A stretch of DNA of 21,405 nt from Spirochaetaceae bacterium (GCA_028818385.1 JAPPNY010000061.1:1-21405), one strand, 5' to 3'. Positions 1-7,472 are shown, counted from the first letter of the stretch. Made by a program: numbers and translations. Notes: a model not told the origin generated them from the sequence alone.

Positions 1-386
1 GTGTCTTCGTAGACGACCAACAGAAGGCACTTCGCTTCTACACGGAAACGCTCGGCTTCCAGCTGAAGCACAACATCCCCTTGGGAGATCATGCCTGGAT
101 CACCGTTGTATCCAAGGAAGCTCCAGAGGGGACGGAATTGCTGCTCGAGCCTGATGACCATCCCGCGGTGCGACCGTTCAAGAGGGCGCTTGTGGAGGAC
201 GGTATCCCCAGTAACTCCTTCGCGGTCGACGACGTCGAAGCCGAACACGAGCGTCTCATGGCAAGAGGTGTGAGATTCGTACAGCCGCCAACAGACCTCG
301 GGACTGTCATTGTCGCGGTATTCGACGATTCGTGCGGCAACTTGATCCAGATCCAAGAGGAGAAGCGTCAACCGCAACCATCTTGA
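1..386 (+). CDS. VOC (glyoxalase/dioxygenase-fold) family protein, 5' partial
   Basis: The reading frame is open from base 3, so the gene begins left of the window; about 127 residues are visible and the stop is TGA at 384-386. The visible N-terminus has the strand-helix signature of a vicinal-oxygen-chelate module (ALRFYTETLGFQ). A second half follows with an EAEHERLMARGV helix and the usual final strand (VIVAVFDDSCGNLIQIQE), whose Glu near the end is a typical metal ligand. An internal ATG at 81 is not the start, because the conserved beta-alpha unit lies before it. VOC proteins of this size cover glyoxalase I-like, antibiotic-resistance and ring-cleaving activities; the substrate cannot be told here. 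It converges on the phosphoribosyltransferase gene with a 16-base gap. By eye it is less GC-rich than its neighbours. The family call is firm; the function is unknown. Confidence 0.8.
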   Translation, partial: VFVDDQQKALRFYTETLGFQLKHNIPLGDHAWITVVSKEAPEGTELLLEPDDHPAVRPFKRALVEDGIPSNSFAVDDVEAEHERLMARGVRFVQPPTDLGTVIVAVFDDSCGNLIQIQEEKRQPQPS

Positions 387-402
387 GTGGCCGCGCGGCT
401 CG

Positions 403-819
403 CTACCGCGCCTCGGCGTGCCAGGGCCAGACGATGCAGGAGTCCACCTGGAACAGGGCGTAGTCGGCGCAGCCGGCGACCACCAGCGTGTGGATGGCGG
501 CTGCGCCGGCCAGTGCGCCGGCGGCGGCGCTCAGCGTGGCGCCGGTGCGCGCCACGTCATCCACGAGCAGGACACGCTTGCCGGCCACGTCGAAGGCGGG
601 CGGGGTGACCAGCGGCTCCGCCCGCTCCGGCTGGTGCGCGTCGTCGCGAAAGCGGACCGGAAGGACCCGCAGGTCACACGCCAGCCGCTGCGCGGCAAGC
701 GCAGCGGGTACGACGCCACCGCGGCCGATGCCGACCACCAAGTCGACCGGCGGCAACTCCAGCGCGGCCAGACGCCGGACCAACTCCCGGAAGCCGATTT
801 CGGTGACGGCCGCGGTCAC
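403..819 (-). CDS. Small type I phosphoribosyltransferase
   Basis: This 138-residue protein has a clear PRPP-binding loop, VLLVDDVARTGAT (about residues 83-95), preceded by the strand-loop VDLVVGIGRGGVVPA (25-39) that binds pyrophosphate in type I phosphoribosyltransferases. It resembles hypoxanthine/xanthine-type enzymes used for purine salvage, but the hood region that sets base specificity is not diagnostic. The start is GTG at 819, overlapping the TGA of the Rieske gene by four bases (GTGA), which implies translational coupling. The frame is open further upstream, but that part is the shadow of the Rieske gene. It is the last gene of the minus-strand run. It could salvage a purine or serve a specialised nucleobase step; position alone does not decide. 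Confidence 0.8.
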   Translation of the reverse strand: MTAAVTEIGFRELVRRLAALELPPVDLVVGIGRGGVVPAALAAQRLACDLRVLPVRFRDDAHQPERAEPLVTPPAFDVAGKRVLLVDDVARTGATLSAAAGALAGAAAIHTLVVAGCADYALFQVDSCIVWPWHAEAR

Positions 820-1229
820 GGCTCCACCCGTACGCGCACGCGACCGCCGGCGACCCGCGCCGGGTAGGAGCGCACGCGGGTACCCACGTCGTCGAACAGC
901 GCCTGGCCGTCTTCCAGCCCGAACGACCACCCGTGCCACGGGCACTGCAGGGCGCGCAGGTCGGTCTGCACCCAGCCGCCGTCCTCGCGGTGCAGGCGGC
1001 AGGTGGAGATCACCCGGCCCGCCGACAGCGCCGCGCCCTGGTGCGGGCAGACGTCGCGCAGCGCGAACACCCGCTCGCCGTCCCTGACCACGACCAGGCG
1101 CCGACGTCCCAGGTCGACCGCGACCGGCTCGCCCTGCGGGTAGCCGGTCACCGGGCCCAAGTCGTGCTCGCCTGACTCCTCCCGATCAGCGCCCCAAGAT
1201 CGTCGCCTGCGGCTCCGCTCTTGGCCCAT
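816..1229 (-). CDS. Rieske [2Fe-2S] ferredoxin-like protein
   Basis: A 137-residue stand-alone Rieske protein. The cluster-binding boxes are Cys61-Pro-His63 (CPHQGA) and Cys96-Pro-Trp-His99 (CPWHGWSF), the standard Cys-x-His and Cys-x2-His pairs that hold a [2Fe-2S] cluster. The domain ends in the expected strand (SYPARVAGGRVRVRVEP). Such small soluble Rieske proteins pass electrons to oxygenases or other redox enzymes; no oxygenase is adjacent. The first ~24 residues are arginine-rich and lie before the domain proper (GYPQGEPVAVDL), so the true start may be further in. The ATG at 1229 was kept because a GAGG-like ribosome site lies just before it. The gene sits 63 bases after the amidohydrolase and overlaps the phosphoribosyltransferase start. 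Confidence 0.88.
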   Translation of the reverse strand: MGQERSRRRRSWGADREESGEHDLGPVTGYPQGEPVAVDLGRRRLVVVRDGERVFALRDVCPHQGAALSAGRVISTCRLHREDGGWVQTDLRALQCPWHGWSFGLEDGQALFDDVGTRVRSYPARVAGGRVRVRVEP

Positions 1230-1292
1230 CCCTACCTCGGCACTTCGGAGTCTGCCGGCCTTCCCGCTCTCGCGGAAAATCCGCCAGACTCC

Positions 1293-2402
1293 TCAGAACC
1301 CATACGTGGACTGGGCGTTGCCGGCCAGGATGCGGCGGCGCAGATCCTCGGGCAGCGTGTGCGGCAGCGCCCGGTCCGGCGAATCGAAGTCCCAGTGCGG
1401 GTAGTCGGTGGCGAACATCACGAAGCCGTCCTCGCCGATCATCTCGAACAGCCAGCGCAGGTGCTCGGGATGCTCCGGCTCCTCCATGGGCTGGCTGGTG
1501 GCCCGGAAGTGGCGGCGGATATAGCGGCTCGGCAGGTCGCGCAGCCACGGCACCTCGTCGCGCAGGCCGCGGTAGTTCTTGTCCAGGCGCCACATCAGCG
1601 GCGGCACCCAGCCGAACCCGCCCTCGATCAGGATCACGCGCGCATCCGGGATCTCGTCGAAGACCCCCTCGCACACCAGGCTCAGCACCTGCGCCTCGAA
1701 CGCCTGCGACATGGCGGTGTGGTCCTCGATGTAGAACGACGGCCAGCCGACCGCCGTGATCGGGTTGGCGGCCGAGCCGCCGAAGTGCAGCCCGACCGGC
1801 AGTCCGGCATCGGCGGCGGCGCGGAAGATCGGCCGGAACTGCGGCCGGCCGTAGGGAGCGCTGGAGCGCACCGGCAGCAGCACCTGCACGAACCGGTCGT
1901 CGCGGGCGAACTCCTCGATCACGGCGGGCGCGCCGTCGGGATCCTCCGGATTCACGCACAGCGCGCCGCGCCAGCGTTCGTCGGCGTCCAGCCAGTGGTC
2001 CTGCAGCCAGCGGTTCAACGCCGGCGTGATCTCCCGCGCCAGGTGGTGGTTCTTGATCCCTCCCAAGCCGTACAGGTTGTTGAGGATAGCCAGGTCGACC
2101 GACCACTCGTCCAGGAGCTGCTCGGCCGCGAACCCGGGGTCGCCGCCCGGACGCTTGCCCGAGGGCGGCCAGGCGTCGCGGCGGGATGCCAACTCGAACA
2201 CCTTGGGGTAGACCGGCGGCGGCGGGCCCTGGTAGCCGGTCTGATCGATCCAGCTCCGCCAGCGCTGCGGCAGATAGGGGGTCAGCTCGTGGATGTTGTT
2301 GACGTACGGGTGCACGTCACAGTCGACCAGGGCGAGCGCGCGCGGGTCATCCGCCGGTGCGGCCTCGGTCCGTGCGAGCGGTTCTTCGATCCGGGTAGCC
2401 AT
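1293..2402 (-). CDS. Amidohydrolase 2 family metal-dependent hydrolase
   Basis: A 369-residue TIM-barrel protein of the amidohydrolase 2 (ACMSD-like) family. Visible metal-site motifs are DCDVHP (27-32, the first-strand Asp-x-His), GLHFGG with His206, and ATDYPHWD with Asp333 at the end of the barrel. IEGGFGWVP (259-267) is also typical of this subfamily. The start is ATG at 2402, with GAGGGA a few bases upstream. The frame stays open further upstream, but that part is the shadow of nadB. Family members hydrolyse or decarboxylate varied carboxylated and aromatic compounds, and one branch (ACMSD) competes with quinolinate formation. The gene follows nadB by 41 bases on the same strand, which is suggestive. 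Still, this subfamily is large and commonly found in multiple copies in environmental genomes, so no substrate is assigned. Confidence 0.88.
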   Translation of the reverse strand: MATRIEEPLARTEAAPADDPRALALVDCDVHPYVNNIHELTPYLPQRWRSWIDQTGYQGPPPPVYPKVFELASRRDAWPPSGKRPGGDPGFAAEQLLDEWSVDLAILNNLYGLGGIKNHHLAREITPALNRWLQDHWLDADERWRGALCVNPEDPDGAPAVIEEFARDDRFVQVLLPVRSSAPYGRPQFRPIFRAAADAGLPVGLHFGGSAANPITAVGWPSFYIEDHTAMSQAFEAQVLSLVCEGVFDEIPDARVILIEGGFGWVPPLMWRLDKNYRGLRDEVPWLRDLPSRYIRRHFRATSQPMEEPEHPEHLRWLFEMIGEDGFVMFATDYPHWDFDSPDRALPHTLPEDLRRRILAGNAQSTYGF

Positions 2403-2443
2403 GGGTCCCTCGCCTTCGCGCGGCGGCTGGTGCAGCGACGCCG

Positions 2444-4006
2444 CTACCGGCGGTCGTGGCTGTCGTCGCGGTAGTGGCACCCGACGCTGCGCGTGTTGTG
2501 GTAGGCAGCGTACACGACCAGCAGGGCGGTCTGCACGGCGTTGCGCAGGTTCAGGAGCGGCTTGGAGACCGCGTAGTCGCGGTAGAAGTCGTCCACCTGC
2601 GCGTGCAGCTCGCGCAGCATGTCCCGAGCGCGCTGCAGCCGGCGGCCGGTCCGTACCAGGCCGACGTAGTTCCACATGGTGGCCTTGACCAGGTTGAGGT
2701 CCTGCTGGATCAGGTCCTCGTCCGCCTGCACGCGGCGCCCCTCCCAGGGCCGCACGTCCGGCGGCTGAGACCGGCTGCCGGCAAGCTCGCCGGCCGCCGT
2801 GGCCGCGCCCTCGCGGGCCATGGTCACGCACTCCAGGAGCGAGGTGCTTGCCAGGCGGTTGGCGCCGTGGAAGCCCGTGCAGGCGGCCTCTCCCACCGCC
2901 GACAGGTCGATGATGTTGGTGCGGCCGTACAGGTCGGTGTACAGCCCGCCGCACGAGTAGTGGGCGGCCGGCACCACCGGGATCGGCTCCCGCGTGATGT
3001 CGACGCCCGCGTCCAGGCAGTGCCGGTAGATGGTCGGGAACCGGTCGGTCACGTAGCCGGGCTCCAGGTCGGACAGGTCGATGAACACCGAGGGCGCGCC
3101 GGTGCGGATCATCTCGAAGGTGATCGAGCGGGCGATGACGTCGCGGGGCGCCAGCGATCCGTCCGGGTGGTGATCATCCATGAAGCGGCGGCCGGCGGCG
3201 TCCACCAGGTGGCCGCCCTCGCCCCTCACCGCCTCGCTGATCAGGAAAGGCGCGGCGTCCTTCCTGGTGAAGACGGTCGGGTGGAACTGCACGTACTCCA
3301 GGTCGATCACGCGCGCGCCCACGCGGTAGCCCATCGCCACGCCGTGGCCGAAGGCGCTCGGGAAATTGGTCGAGTGCAGGTAGATCTGGCCCAGGCCGCC
3401 GGTCGCCAGCACCGTCTTGCGGGCAACGATCGCGTACACCTCGCCGGTGGCCACGTCCAGCACGTAGGCGCCGAAACAGGTCAGCGGCTCGTACTTGTGC
3501 AGCCGGTCGGTGGAGCTGTGCGACAGGGTGAGCAGGTCGACCGCGACCGTGTGCGGGGCGAGCTCGATGCGCGGTGAGGCAGCGACCGCCCGGTGCAGGG
3601 CGGTGACGATCGCCCGGCCGGTCTGGTCCTTGGCGAACAGGATGCGCGCCGCCGAGTGGGCGGCCTCGCGCGTCATGCGCAGCTCGCCGCGGCCGTCCTT
3701 GTCGAAGGGGACGTCGAGCTCGTCAACGAGCTCGCGGACCGCGGCGCCGCCCCGCTCGACGATGAAGTCGACCGCGCGCGGATTGGCCGCCTCCGCGCTG
3801 GCGGTCATGATGTCGCTGCGCAGCGAGTCGGGGTCCACCGCCGGATCGACGATGCCGCCCTGCGCCCGCGCGCTGTTGCACTCGTCCGCGCTCGGCTCGC
3901 CCGACAGCAGGATGCACTCCAGGCCGGCCTTGGCGGCGTGGTACGCGTAGCCGGCACCGGCCAGCCCGCAGCCGATCACCAGGCAATCGGTGCGAACCGT
4001 GCGCAT
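2444..4006 (-). CDS. nadB: L-aspartate oxidase NadB
   Basis: A 520-residue flavoprotein that oxidises L-aspartate to iminoaspartate, the first step of de novo NAD synthesis; iminoaspartate is passed to NadA. The sequence shows the N-terminal FAD dinucleotide fold (GCGLAGAGYA, 12-21), the SARAQGGI segment, FHPTVF (241-246), EAVRGEGGHLVD (258-269) and GFHGANRLASTSLLE (378-392). By family alignment, the probable active-site residues are Glu114, His242, Arg289, His349 and Arg384. The catalytic-loop motif reads TREAAHS where many homologues have TREGGHS, but the Glu is kept. The C-terminal helical domain is complete. The start is ATG at 4006, sharing one base with the nadC stop (TGATG). The frame continues upstream only as the shadow of nadC. 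Confidence 0.96.
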   Translation of the reverse strand: MRTVRTDCLVIGCGLAGAGYAYHAAKAGLECILLSGEPSADECNSARAQGGIVDPAVDPDSLRSDIMTASAEAANPRAVDFIVERGGAAVRELVDELDVPFDKDGRGELRMTREAAHSAARILFAKDQTGRAIVTALHRAVAASPRIELAPHTVAVDLLTLSHSSTDRLHKYEPLTCFGAYVLDVATGEVYAIVARKTVLATGGLGQIYLHSTNFPSAFGHGVAMGYRVGARVIDLEYVQFHPTVFTRKDAAPFLISEAVRGEGGHLVDAAGRRFMDDHHPDGSLAPRDVIARSITFEMIRTGAPSVFIDLSDLEPGYVTDRFPTIYRHCLDAGVDITREPIPVVPAAHYSCGGLYTDLYGRTNIIDLSAVGEAACTGFHGANRLASTSLLECVTMAREGAATAAGELAGSRSQPPDVRPWEGRRVQADEDLIQQDLNLVKATMWNYVGLVRTGRRLQRARDMLRELHAQVDDFYRDYAVSKPLLNLRNAVQTALLVVYAAYHNTRSVGCHYRDDSHDRR

Positions 4007-4845
4007 CAGTCGGCTTCCAGCTCCAGGCTCAGGTCGACGCGCCGCACCGTGCTGGTGAGCGCGCTGGTGGAGATCATGTCGACCCCGGCTTCCGCGTAGG
4101 CACGGACGTTGTCGAGGTTGATCGACCCGGAAGCCTCGGTGATCGCCCGGCCGCCGATCTCCTGCACCGCTGCGCGCACCTCGGCCGGCGTCATGTTGTC
4201 GAGCAGGATCACGTCGGCCCCTGCATCGAGCGCCTCGGCGAGCTGCTCCGGCGTCTCCACCTCCACCTCGACGCGGGCGACGTGCGGGGTGCGCGCCCGC
4301 ACCCGCTCCACAGCCGCCCGCACGCCGCCCGCCGCGGCGATGTGGTTGTCCTTGATCATGGCGCAGTCGGCGAGCGTGCTGCGGTGCGACCGCCCGCCGC
4401 CCGCGCGCACGGCGTGCTTCTCCAGCGCCCGCAGTCCCGGCGTCGTCTTGCGGGTGTCGCACACGGCGGCGCCGGTGCCGGCTACGCCTGCGCAGAAGGC
4501 GGCCGTGACCGTGGCAATGCCGGAAAGGTGCTGGAGGAAGTTGAGCGCCACCCGCTCGGCGGCCAGGATCGAGCGGACGGCGCCTGAGACCAGCATCACC
4601 TGGCTCGGCGGCACCACATGGTCGCCGTCGGCGCCGCCGAGCTCGATGGCCAGATCGGGGTCGACCGCCCAGAAGGCGTGCGCGGCGACCTCCGCCCCGC
4701 ACAGGGTGAGCGGCTCGCGCGCCAGGATGCGGGCGCGGCCCCGCCGCGCGGGGCTGACGACCGCCTCGGTGGTCAGGTCGCCGTAGGCCAGGTCTTCCCG
4801 CAGCGCCGTGGCGACGGCCGCCTCGATGATGGGGCGGGTGAGCAT
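4006..4845 (-). CDS. nadC: Nicotinate-nucleotide pyrophosphorylase (carboxylating) NadC
   Basis: NadC (quinolinate phosphoribosyltransferase) joins quinolinate to PRPP and releases CO2 to give nicotinate mononucleotide. The 279-residue protein has the expected length and motifs: DTRKTTPGLR (130-139), a basic GGGRSHR patch (149-155), MIKDNHI (163-169), VEVEVETPEQ, ILLDNM and the late EASGSINLDN. The start was set at ATG 4845 (MLTRPIIEAA). A TTG 36 bases upstream would add an arginine-rich tail, and its ribosome site lies too close. The stop overlaps nadB by one base, so nadC and nadB are coupled. A 132-base gap separates it from nadA; that gap holds a possible PIN-domain fragment. Confidence 0.96.
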   Translation of the reverse strand: MLTRPIIEAAVATALREDLAYGDLTTEAVVSPARRGRARILAREPLTLCGAEVAAHAFWAVDPDLAIELGGADGDHVVPPSQVMLVSGAVRSILAAERVALNFLQHLSGIATVTAAFCAGVAGTGAAVCDTRKTTPGLRALEKHAVRAGGGRSHRSTLADCAMIKDNHIAAAGGVRAAVERVRARTPHVARVEVEVETPEQLAEALDAGADVILLDNMTPAEVRAAVQEIGGRAITEASGSINLDNVRAYAEAGVDMISTSALTSTVRRVDLSLELEAD

Positions 4846-4891
4846 GCCGCGAGTCTGTGTGGATCGCCGGTTGCGTCGCAAGCTCCCGGTC

Positions 4892-4981
4892 TCAGGCAGC
4901 AGTCCAGAAGGCAGCCTGGTAGTGATCGCGGAGATGCCGGTCGCGCGTGCACAGGGGAGCGGCGAACGCGACGGCGATCAG
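4892..4981 (-). pseudogene. Possible C-terminal remnant of a PIN-domain (VapC-like) toxin
   Basis: In the nadA-nadC gap one minus-strand frame encodes a 29-residue stretch that begins LIAVAF, continues APLCTRDRHLRDH, and ends at TGA 4892-4894. This resembles the last strand-helix of PIN-domain ribonucleases, where an Asp-x-Leu-Ile-Ala-Ala segment is followed by a Leu-x-Thr-Arg-Asp-x-x-Phe/His strand carrying an acidic metal ligand. Four or five residues seem to be missing between the two parts, and there is no start or upstream domain, because nadA occupies that space. The match is short and was made by eye; chance resemblance is possible. No partner antitoxin is present. Confidence 0.3.
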
Positions 4982-6060
4982 GCGGCCAGCTCGAACATGC
5001 GGTCGATGCTGACCTTGGCGGCGCGGGCGATGCGCGGATCCACCTCGATCACCTGCTCCGGCTCCGGGCGGACGAGAGCATCGCGGATCTTGGCCAGGCT
5101 GTTGAGCTTCATGTACGGGCACAGCCGGCAGGAGCCGATGAAGCGCTTGCCGGGATGCTCCGCCTCCAGCCGGCCGACCAGGCCGCATTCGGTGAGCATC
5201 ATGAAGTACGGGGCATCGGTGTCCCGCACGTGGTCCATCATCGCCTGCGTGCTGCCCACGAAGTCGCTGGCCTCGGTCACCTCCGGCGCGCACTCCGGAT
5301 GGCTGACCACGCTCACCCCGGGGAAGCGCACCCGCTCCTCCGCGATGGCGGCGGCCGTGAACTGGTCGTGCACGAGGCAGGTGCCGGAGGAGCTGACGAT
5401 CTCCTTGTCGACGCCGCGCGCGCGAAGGTCGCGCTGCAGGTTGGCGGCCATGATCCGGTCCGGCACGAACAGGATGCGGCGCTCCGGCAGGCGCTGCAGG
5501 ATCTTCAGGGCGTTGCCGGAGGTGACGCACACGTCGCTTTCCGCCTTCACCTCCGCGGCGCTGTTGATGTAGCAGACGACGGCGGCGTCCGGGTGCTCGG
5601 CCTTGAGGGCGCGCAGCTCGTCGGCGGTGAGCGAGTCGGCCAGCGAGCAGCCGGAGGCGATGTCCGGCACCAGCACCTCGGCGTGCGGACAGAGGATCTT
5701 GGCCGTCTCCGCCATGAACACCACGCCGGCGAAGACGATCACCTCCGCGTCGCTGTGGCGCGCCTCCAGGGCCAGCGCGTAGGAGTCGCTCTTGAAGTCG
5801 GCGACCCCGTAGACAATCTCCGCGTCCACGTAGGAGTGCGCCAGGATGATCGCGTTGCGCTGCTCCTTGAGCCGGTTGATCTCCAGCGTCAGCGGCGCGA
5901 TCTCCCGGCAGTGCTCGAGCGTCCAGCGGGTGCCGGGACGGCAACTCACGTGCATCAGGGTGGTGAACAGCCGCTCGGCCTCGCGCTCCACCTCGCCGTC
6001 GACGACCTGGGGTCCGGTGACCTGTGGTCCGGAGATGACCATTGGACTAGACGTACTCAT
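4978..6060 (-). CDS. nadA: Quinolinate synthase NadA ([4Fe-4S])
   Basis: NadA condenses iminoaspartate (from NadB) with dihydroxyacetone phosphate to give quinolinate in the cytosol. The 360-residue protein carries the three triplicated-fold motifs: ILAHSYVDAEI near 72-82, FAGVVFMAETAKIL (110-123) and GCSLADS. Likely [4Fe-4S] ligands by family alignment are Cys138 (GCSLA), Cys228 (GTCLVHDQF) and Cys314 (CRLCPYMK). The first ~25 residues are a non-conserved extension that contains a duplicated GPQV. The ATG at 6060 overlaps the TGA of a small upstream ORF by four bases, and no good ribosome site precedes it, so coupling is likely. It leads the nadA-nadC-nadB run. Its cluster would depend on an assembly system such as the SUF operon in this window. 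Confidence 0.96.
   Translation of the reverse strand: MSTSSPMVISGPQVTGPQVVDGEVEREAERLFTTLMHVSCRPGTRWTLEHCREIAPLTLEINRLKEQRNAIILAHSYVDAEIVYGVADFKSDSYALALEARHSDAEVIVFAGVVFMAETAKILCPHAEVLVPDIASGCSLADSLTADELRALKAEHPDAAVVCYINSAAEVKAESDVCVTSGNALKILQRLPERRILFVPDRIMAANLQRDLRARGVDKEIVSSSGTCLVHDQFTAAAIAEERVRFPGVSVVSHPECAPEVTEASDFVGSTQAMMDHVRDTDAPYFMMLTECGLVGRLEAEHPGKRFIGSCRLCPYMKLNSLAKIRDALVRPEPEQVIEVDPRIARAAKVSIDRMFELAA
6004..6033. repeat. Tandem 15-base duplication in the nadA 5' end
   Basis: Two adjacent 15-base units, GACCTGGGGTCCGGT and GACCTGTGGTCCGGA, differ at one internal base and at the last base. They encode the repeated GPQV(T/V) near residues 11-20 of NadA, outside the conserved fold. The number of units may vary between strains. 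Confidence 0.7.
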
Positions 6061-6185
6061 GAACCGGAACCGGTGTCAACGGTTTCTTCGCGCCCCTGGG
6101 CCTCTCCCTCGTCCTCGTTATCCTGGCTCAGCCGGTGCTCTTCGATCACGGTCTCAAGACGGGCCTTCGGAGCGTCGGGAGTCAT
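6057..6185 (-). CDS. Small acidic hypothetical protein coupled to nadA
   Basis: A 42-residue frame runs from ATG 6185 to TGA 6057-6059. Its stop overlaps the nadA start (ATGA), and its own ATG overlaps the stop of the preceding frame in the same way. The protein begins MTPDAPKARLETVIEEH and turns into an acidic, low-complexity tail rich in Asp, Glu and Gly; no domain is recognised. A GGGAAG about ten bases upstream could serve as the ribosome site. Double ATGA coupling is the only real argument that it is translated. It may act as a leader whose translation feeds nadA, or it may be debris from the decayed toxin gene before it. Confidence 0.35.
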   Translation of the reverse strand: MTPDAPKARLETVIEEHRLSQDNEDEGEAQGREETVDTGSGS

Positions 6186-6295
6186 TCGGTCGGCGCTTCC
6201 CATCCGAGCCGGATTCCCAGCTGCCTGAGCAGGAAGAACGTGTCCCGGTAGGTCACGTCGAACTGATCGCACACGTCGGGAAGCAGAATCCGGTT
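6182..6295 (-). pseudogene. C-terminal remnant of a DUF4411 (PIN-like) toxin gene
   Basis: Directly after the regulator stop, the same frame encodes about 37 residues (LLPDVCDQFDVTYRDT, then FFLLRQLGIRL) ending at TGA 6182-6184. DUF4411 proteins usually follow XRE/ImmA regulators of this kind, and from memory they end in a motif like Ile-Pro-(Asp/Asn)-Val-Cys-x-x-Phe-x-Val followed by a Met/Leu-Leu-Arg-x-Leu-Gly helix. This fragment matches that end. The first ~120 residues, including the acidic nuclease centre, are absent and there is no normal start. I read it as the tail of a toxin whose body was deleted, leaving the regulator. Family recall is from memory, so confidence is moderate. Confidence 0.5.
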
Positions 6296-6310
6296 CCTGG
6301 CGGGGTGTGG

Positions 6311-7465
6311 TCACAGCAGGTCGAATCCCAAGCGGACCGCGTACTCCTGGAAGGTGCCGCCCCGCAGGCCGGTCAGGTCGTACGCCTCGCGAAAGCTCAG
6401 CCGTCCGTCCAAGGCGGCCCGAATCACGTCGGTCGCGAACCCCTGCCCCACACGTGCGTTCTGATTGTTGTAGAAGTCGCCCCCTCCCGGGCCCGCGGCT
6501 TTTCGGCGCTCTTCGCCGGTGTAGTCGCGGTAGAACGCAAAGAACGACTCTCGATCCACGAGGCGCAGGTCCATGGCTCGGCGGCCGGCAACGATCGGGC
6601 TCACCTTGAACTGTCGCGCAAGGCTCTTGAACGGCTCCGGCTCGCGTTTGACATCGATCCATCGGGCCTGCAGCTCGCGCGCAGGCAGCAGGAATTCCGC
6701 GGCAGCCCTGTCGCAGAACGTCTCCACCTCCGTGCCGCCAGGAGAGAGGTTCTCGAATCCGGATAACCCTTCCCCCGCTTGGCCCAGCCAGATATGAGCC
6801 AACTCGTGGGCCAGGGTGAACATCTGCGCGGACTTGGCATCGGCGCCGTTGACGAAGATGAGCGGCGCGTATCCGTCGCAGAGGGAGAACCCGCGGAACT
6901 CCTCGACGTCCAGCTTGCGGTGCGTGTTGTTCCCCACCACCCCGTTGATTACCGCCATGACGCCGATGCCCTCGATGGCGGTGCGCAACTCGCCTACCGC
7001 ATCCAACCACGTGCCCATCCTCGCGGCCCAACCGTCGCCGATGCCCAGGATGCGCCGCATCTCTCGGCCGACCGCCTCCGGGTCGTCCGTGATCCGGGCG
7101 CTACCCACGAACTCGACCGGCGCCACTTCGCACTCGATCCGGTCCTCTCGCAGCCACGTGCTGCGACGCTGCATCGCGTGAACTGTGTCCAGGAGGTCCG
7201 GGCTCGGGCGGCGGACTCCACCTTGAATCGTGCGGAAGTCCGGGATGGGCATGCGCTCCTCCGGAGGGGAGGGCAGGAACAGGTAGCCAAAGGGAACGTG
7301 TGTCACCTTGGAAAAGGCTTCAAGCTGCTTGAGTGTCGGCTGCTTCTCGCCGCGCTCCCAGTCCGCCAGCCCCGGCAGCCGGCGCGCCAGTTCGTGCGCG
7401 TCCAACCCCGCGCGTTCGCGCGCCCACCGGAGCATCTCGGAACGAACCGGTACGCGCTCAGGCAT
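6311..7465 (-). CDS. XRE-family regulator with ImmA/IrrE metallopeptidase domain
   Basis: A 384-residue two-domain protein. Residues ~8-65 form a helix-turn-helix of the Cro/CI type (RSEMLRWARERAGLDAHELA, then DWERGEKQPTLKQLEAF). The C-terminal part is an ImmA/IrrE peptidase with the zinc motif HELAH (220-224) and a downstream Glu in CDRAAAEFLLP (251-261). Such proteins bind their own promoters and act as antitoxins or as proteases of other regulators. They are usually followed by a DUF4411 gene; here only a C-terminal remnant follows, so the protein is probably an orphan. The ATG at 7465 lies a few bases after a TACATT box, so the message may be nearly leaderless. An ATGT/ACAT palindrome sits just upstream. 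Confidence 0.9.
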   Translation of the reverse strand: MPERVPVRSEMLRWARERAGLDAHELARRLPGLADWERGEKQPTLKQLEAFSKVTHVPFGYLFLPSPPEERMPIPDFRTIQGGVRRPSPDLLDTVHAMQRRSTWLREDRIECEVAPVEFVGSARITDDPEAVGREMRRILGIGDGWAARMGTWLDAVGELRTAIEGIGVMAVINGVVGNNTHRKLDVEEFRGFSLCDGYAPLIFVNGADAKSAQMFTLAHELAHIWLGQAGEGLSGFENLSPGGTEVETFCDRAAAEFLLPARELQARWIDVKREPEPFKSLARQFKVSPIVAGRRAMDLRLVDRESFFAFYRDYTGEERRKAAGPGGGDFYNNQNARVGQGFATDVIRAALDGRLSFREAYDLTGLRGGTFQEYAVRLGFDLL

Positions 7466-7472
7466 TTCGGTA

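Noticed and set aside
1221..2474. Long plus-strand open frame antisense to the amidohydrolase gene
   Set aside because: It lies wholly opposite a well-supported gene, has no recognisable domain and has the skewed composition expected from reading high-GC codons backwards.
4846..4881. TTG 4881 as an earlier nadC start
   Set aside because: It would add an Arg-rich tail not seen in NadC, and the GGAG ribosome site is only one base away; ATG 4845 gives the normal length.
4618..6228. 536-codon plus-strand open frame over nadA and the start of nadC
   Set aside because: It mirrors conserved nad genes, and its protein is low-complexity (Gly, Arg, His, Val) with no family motif.
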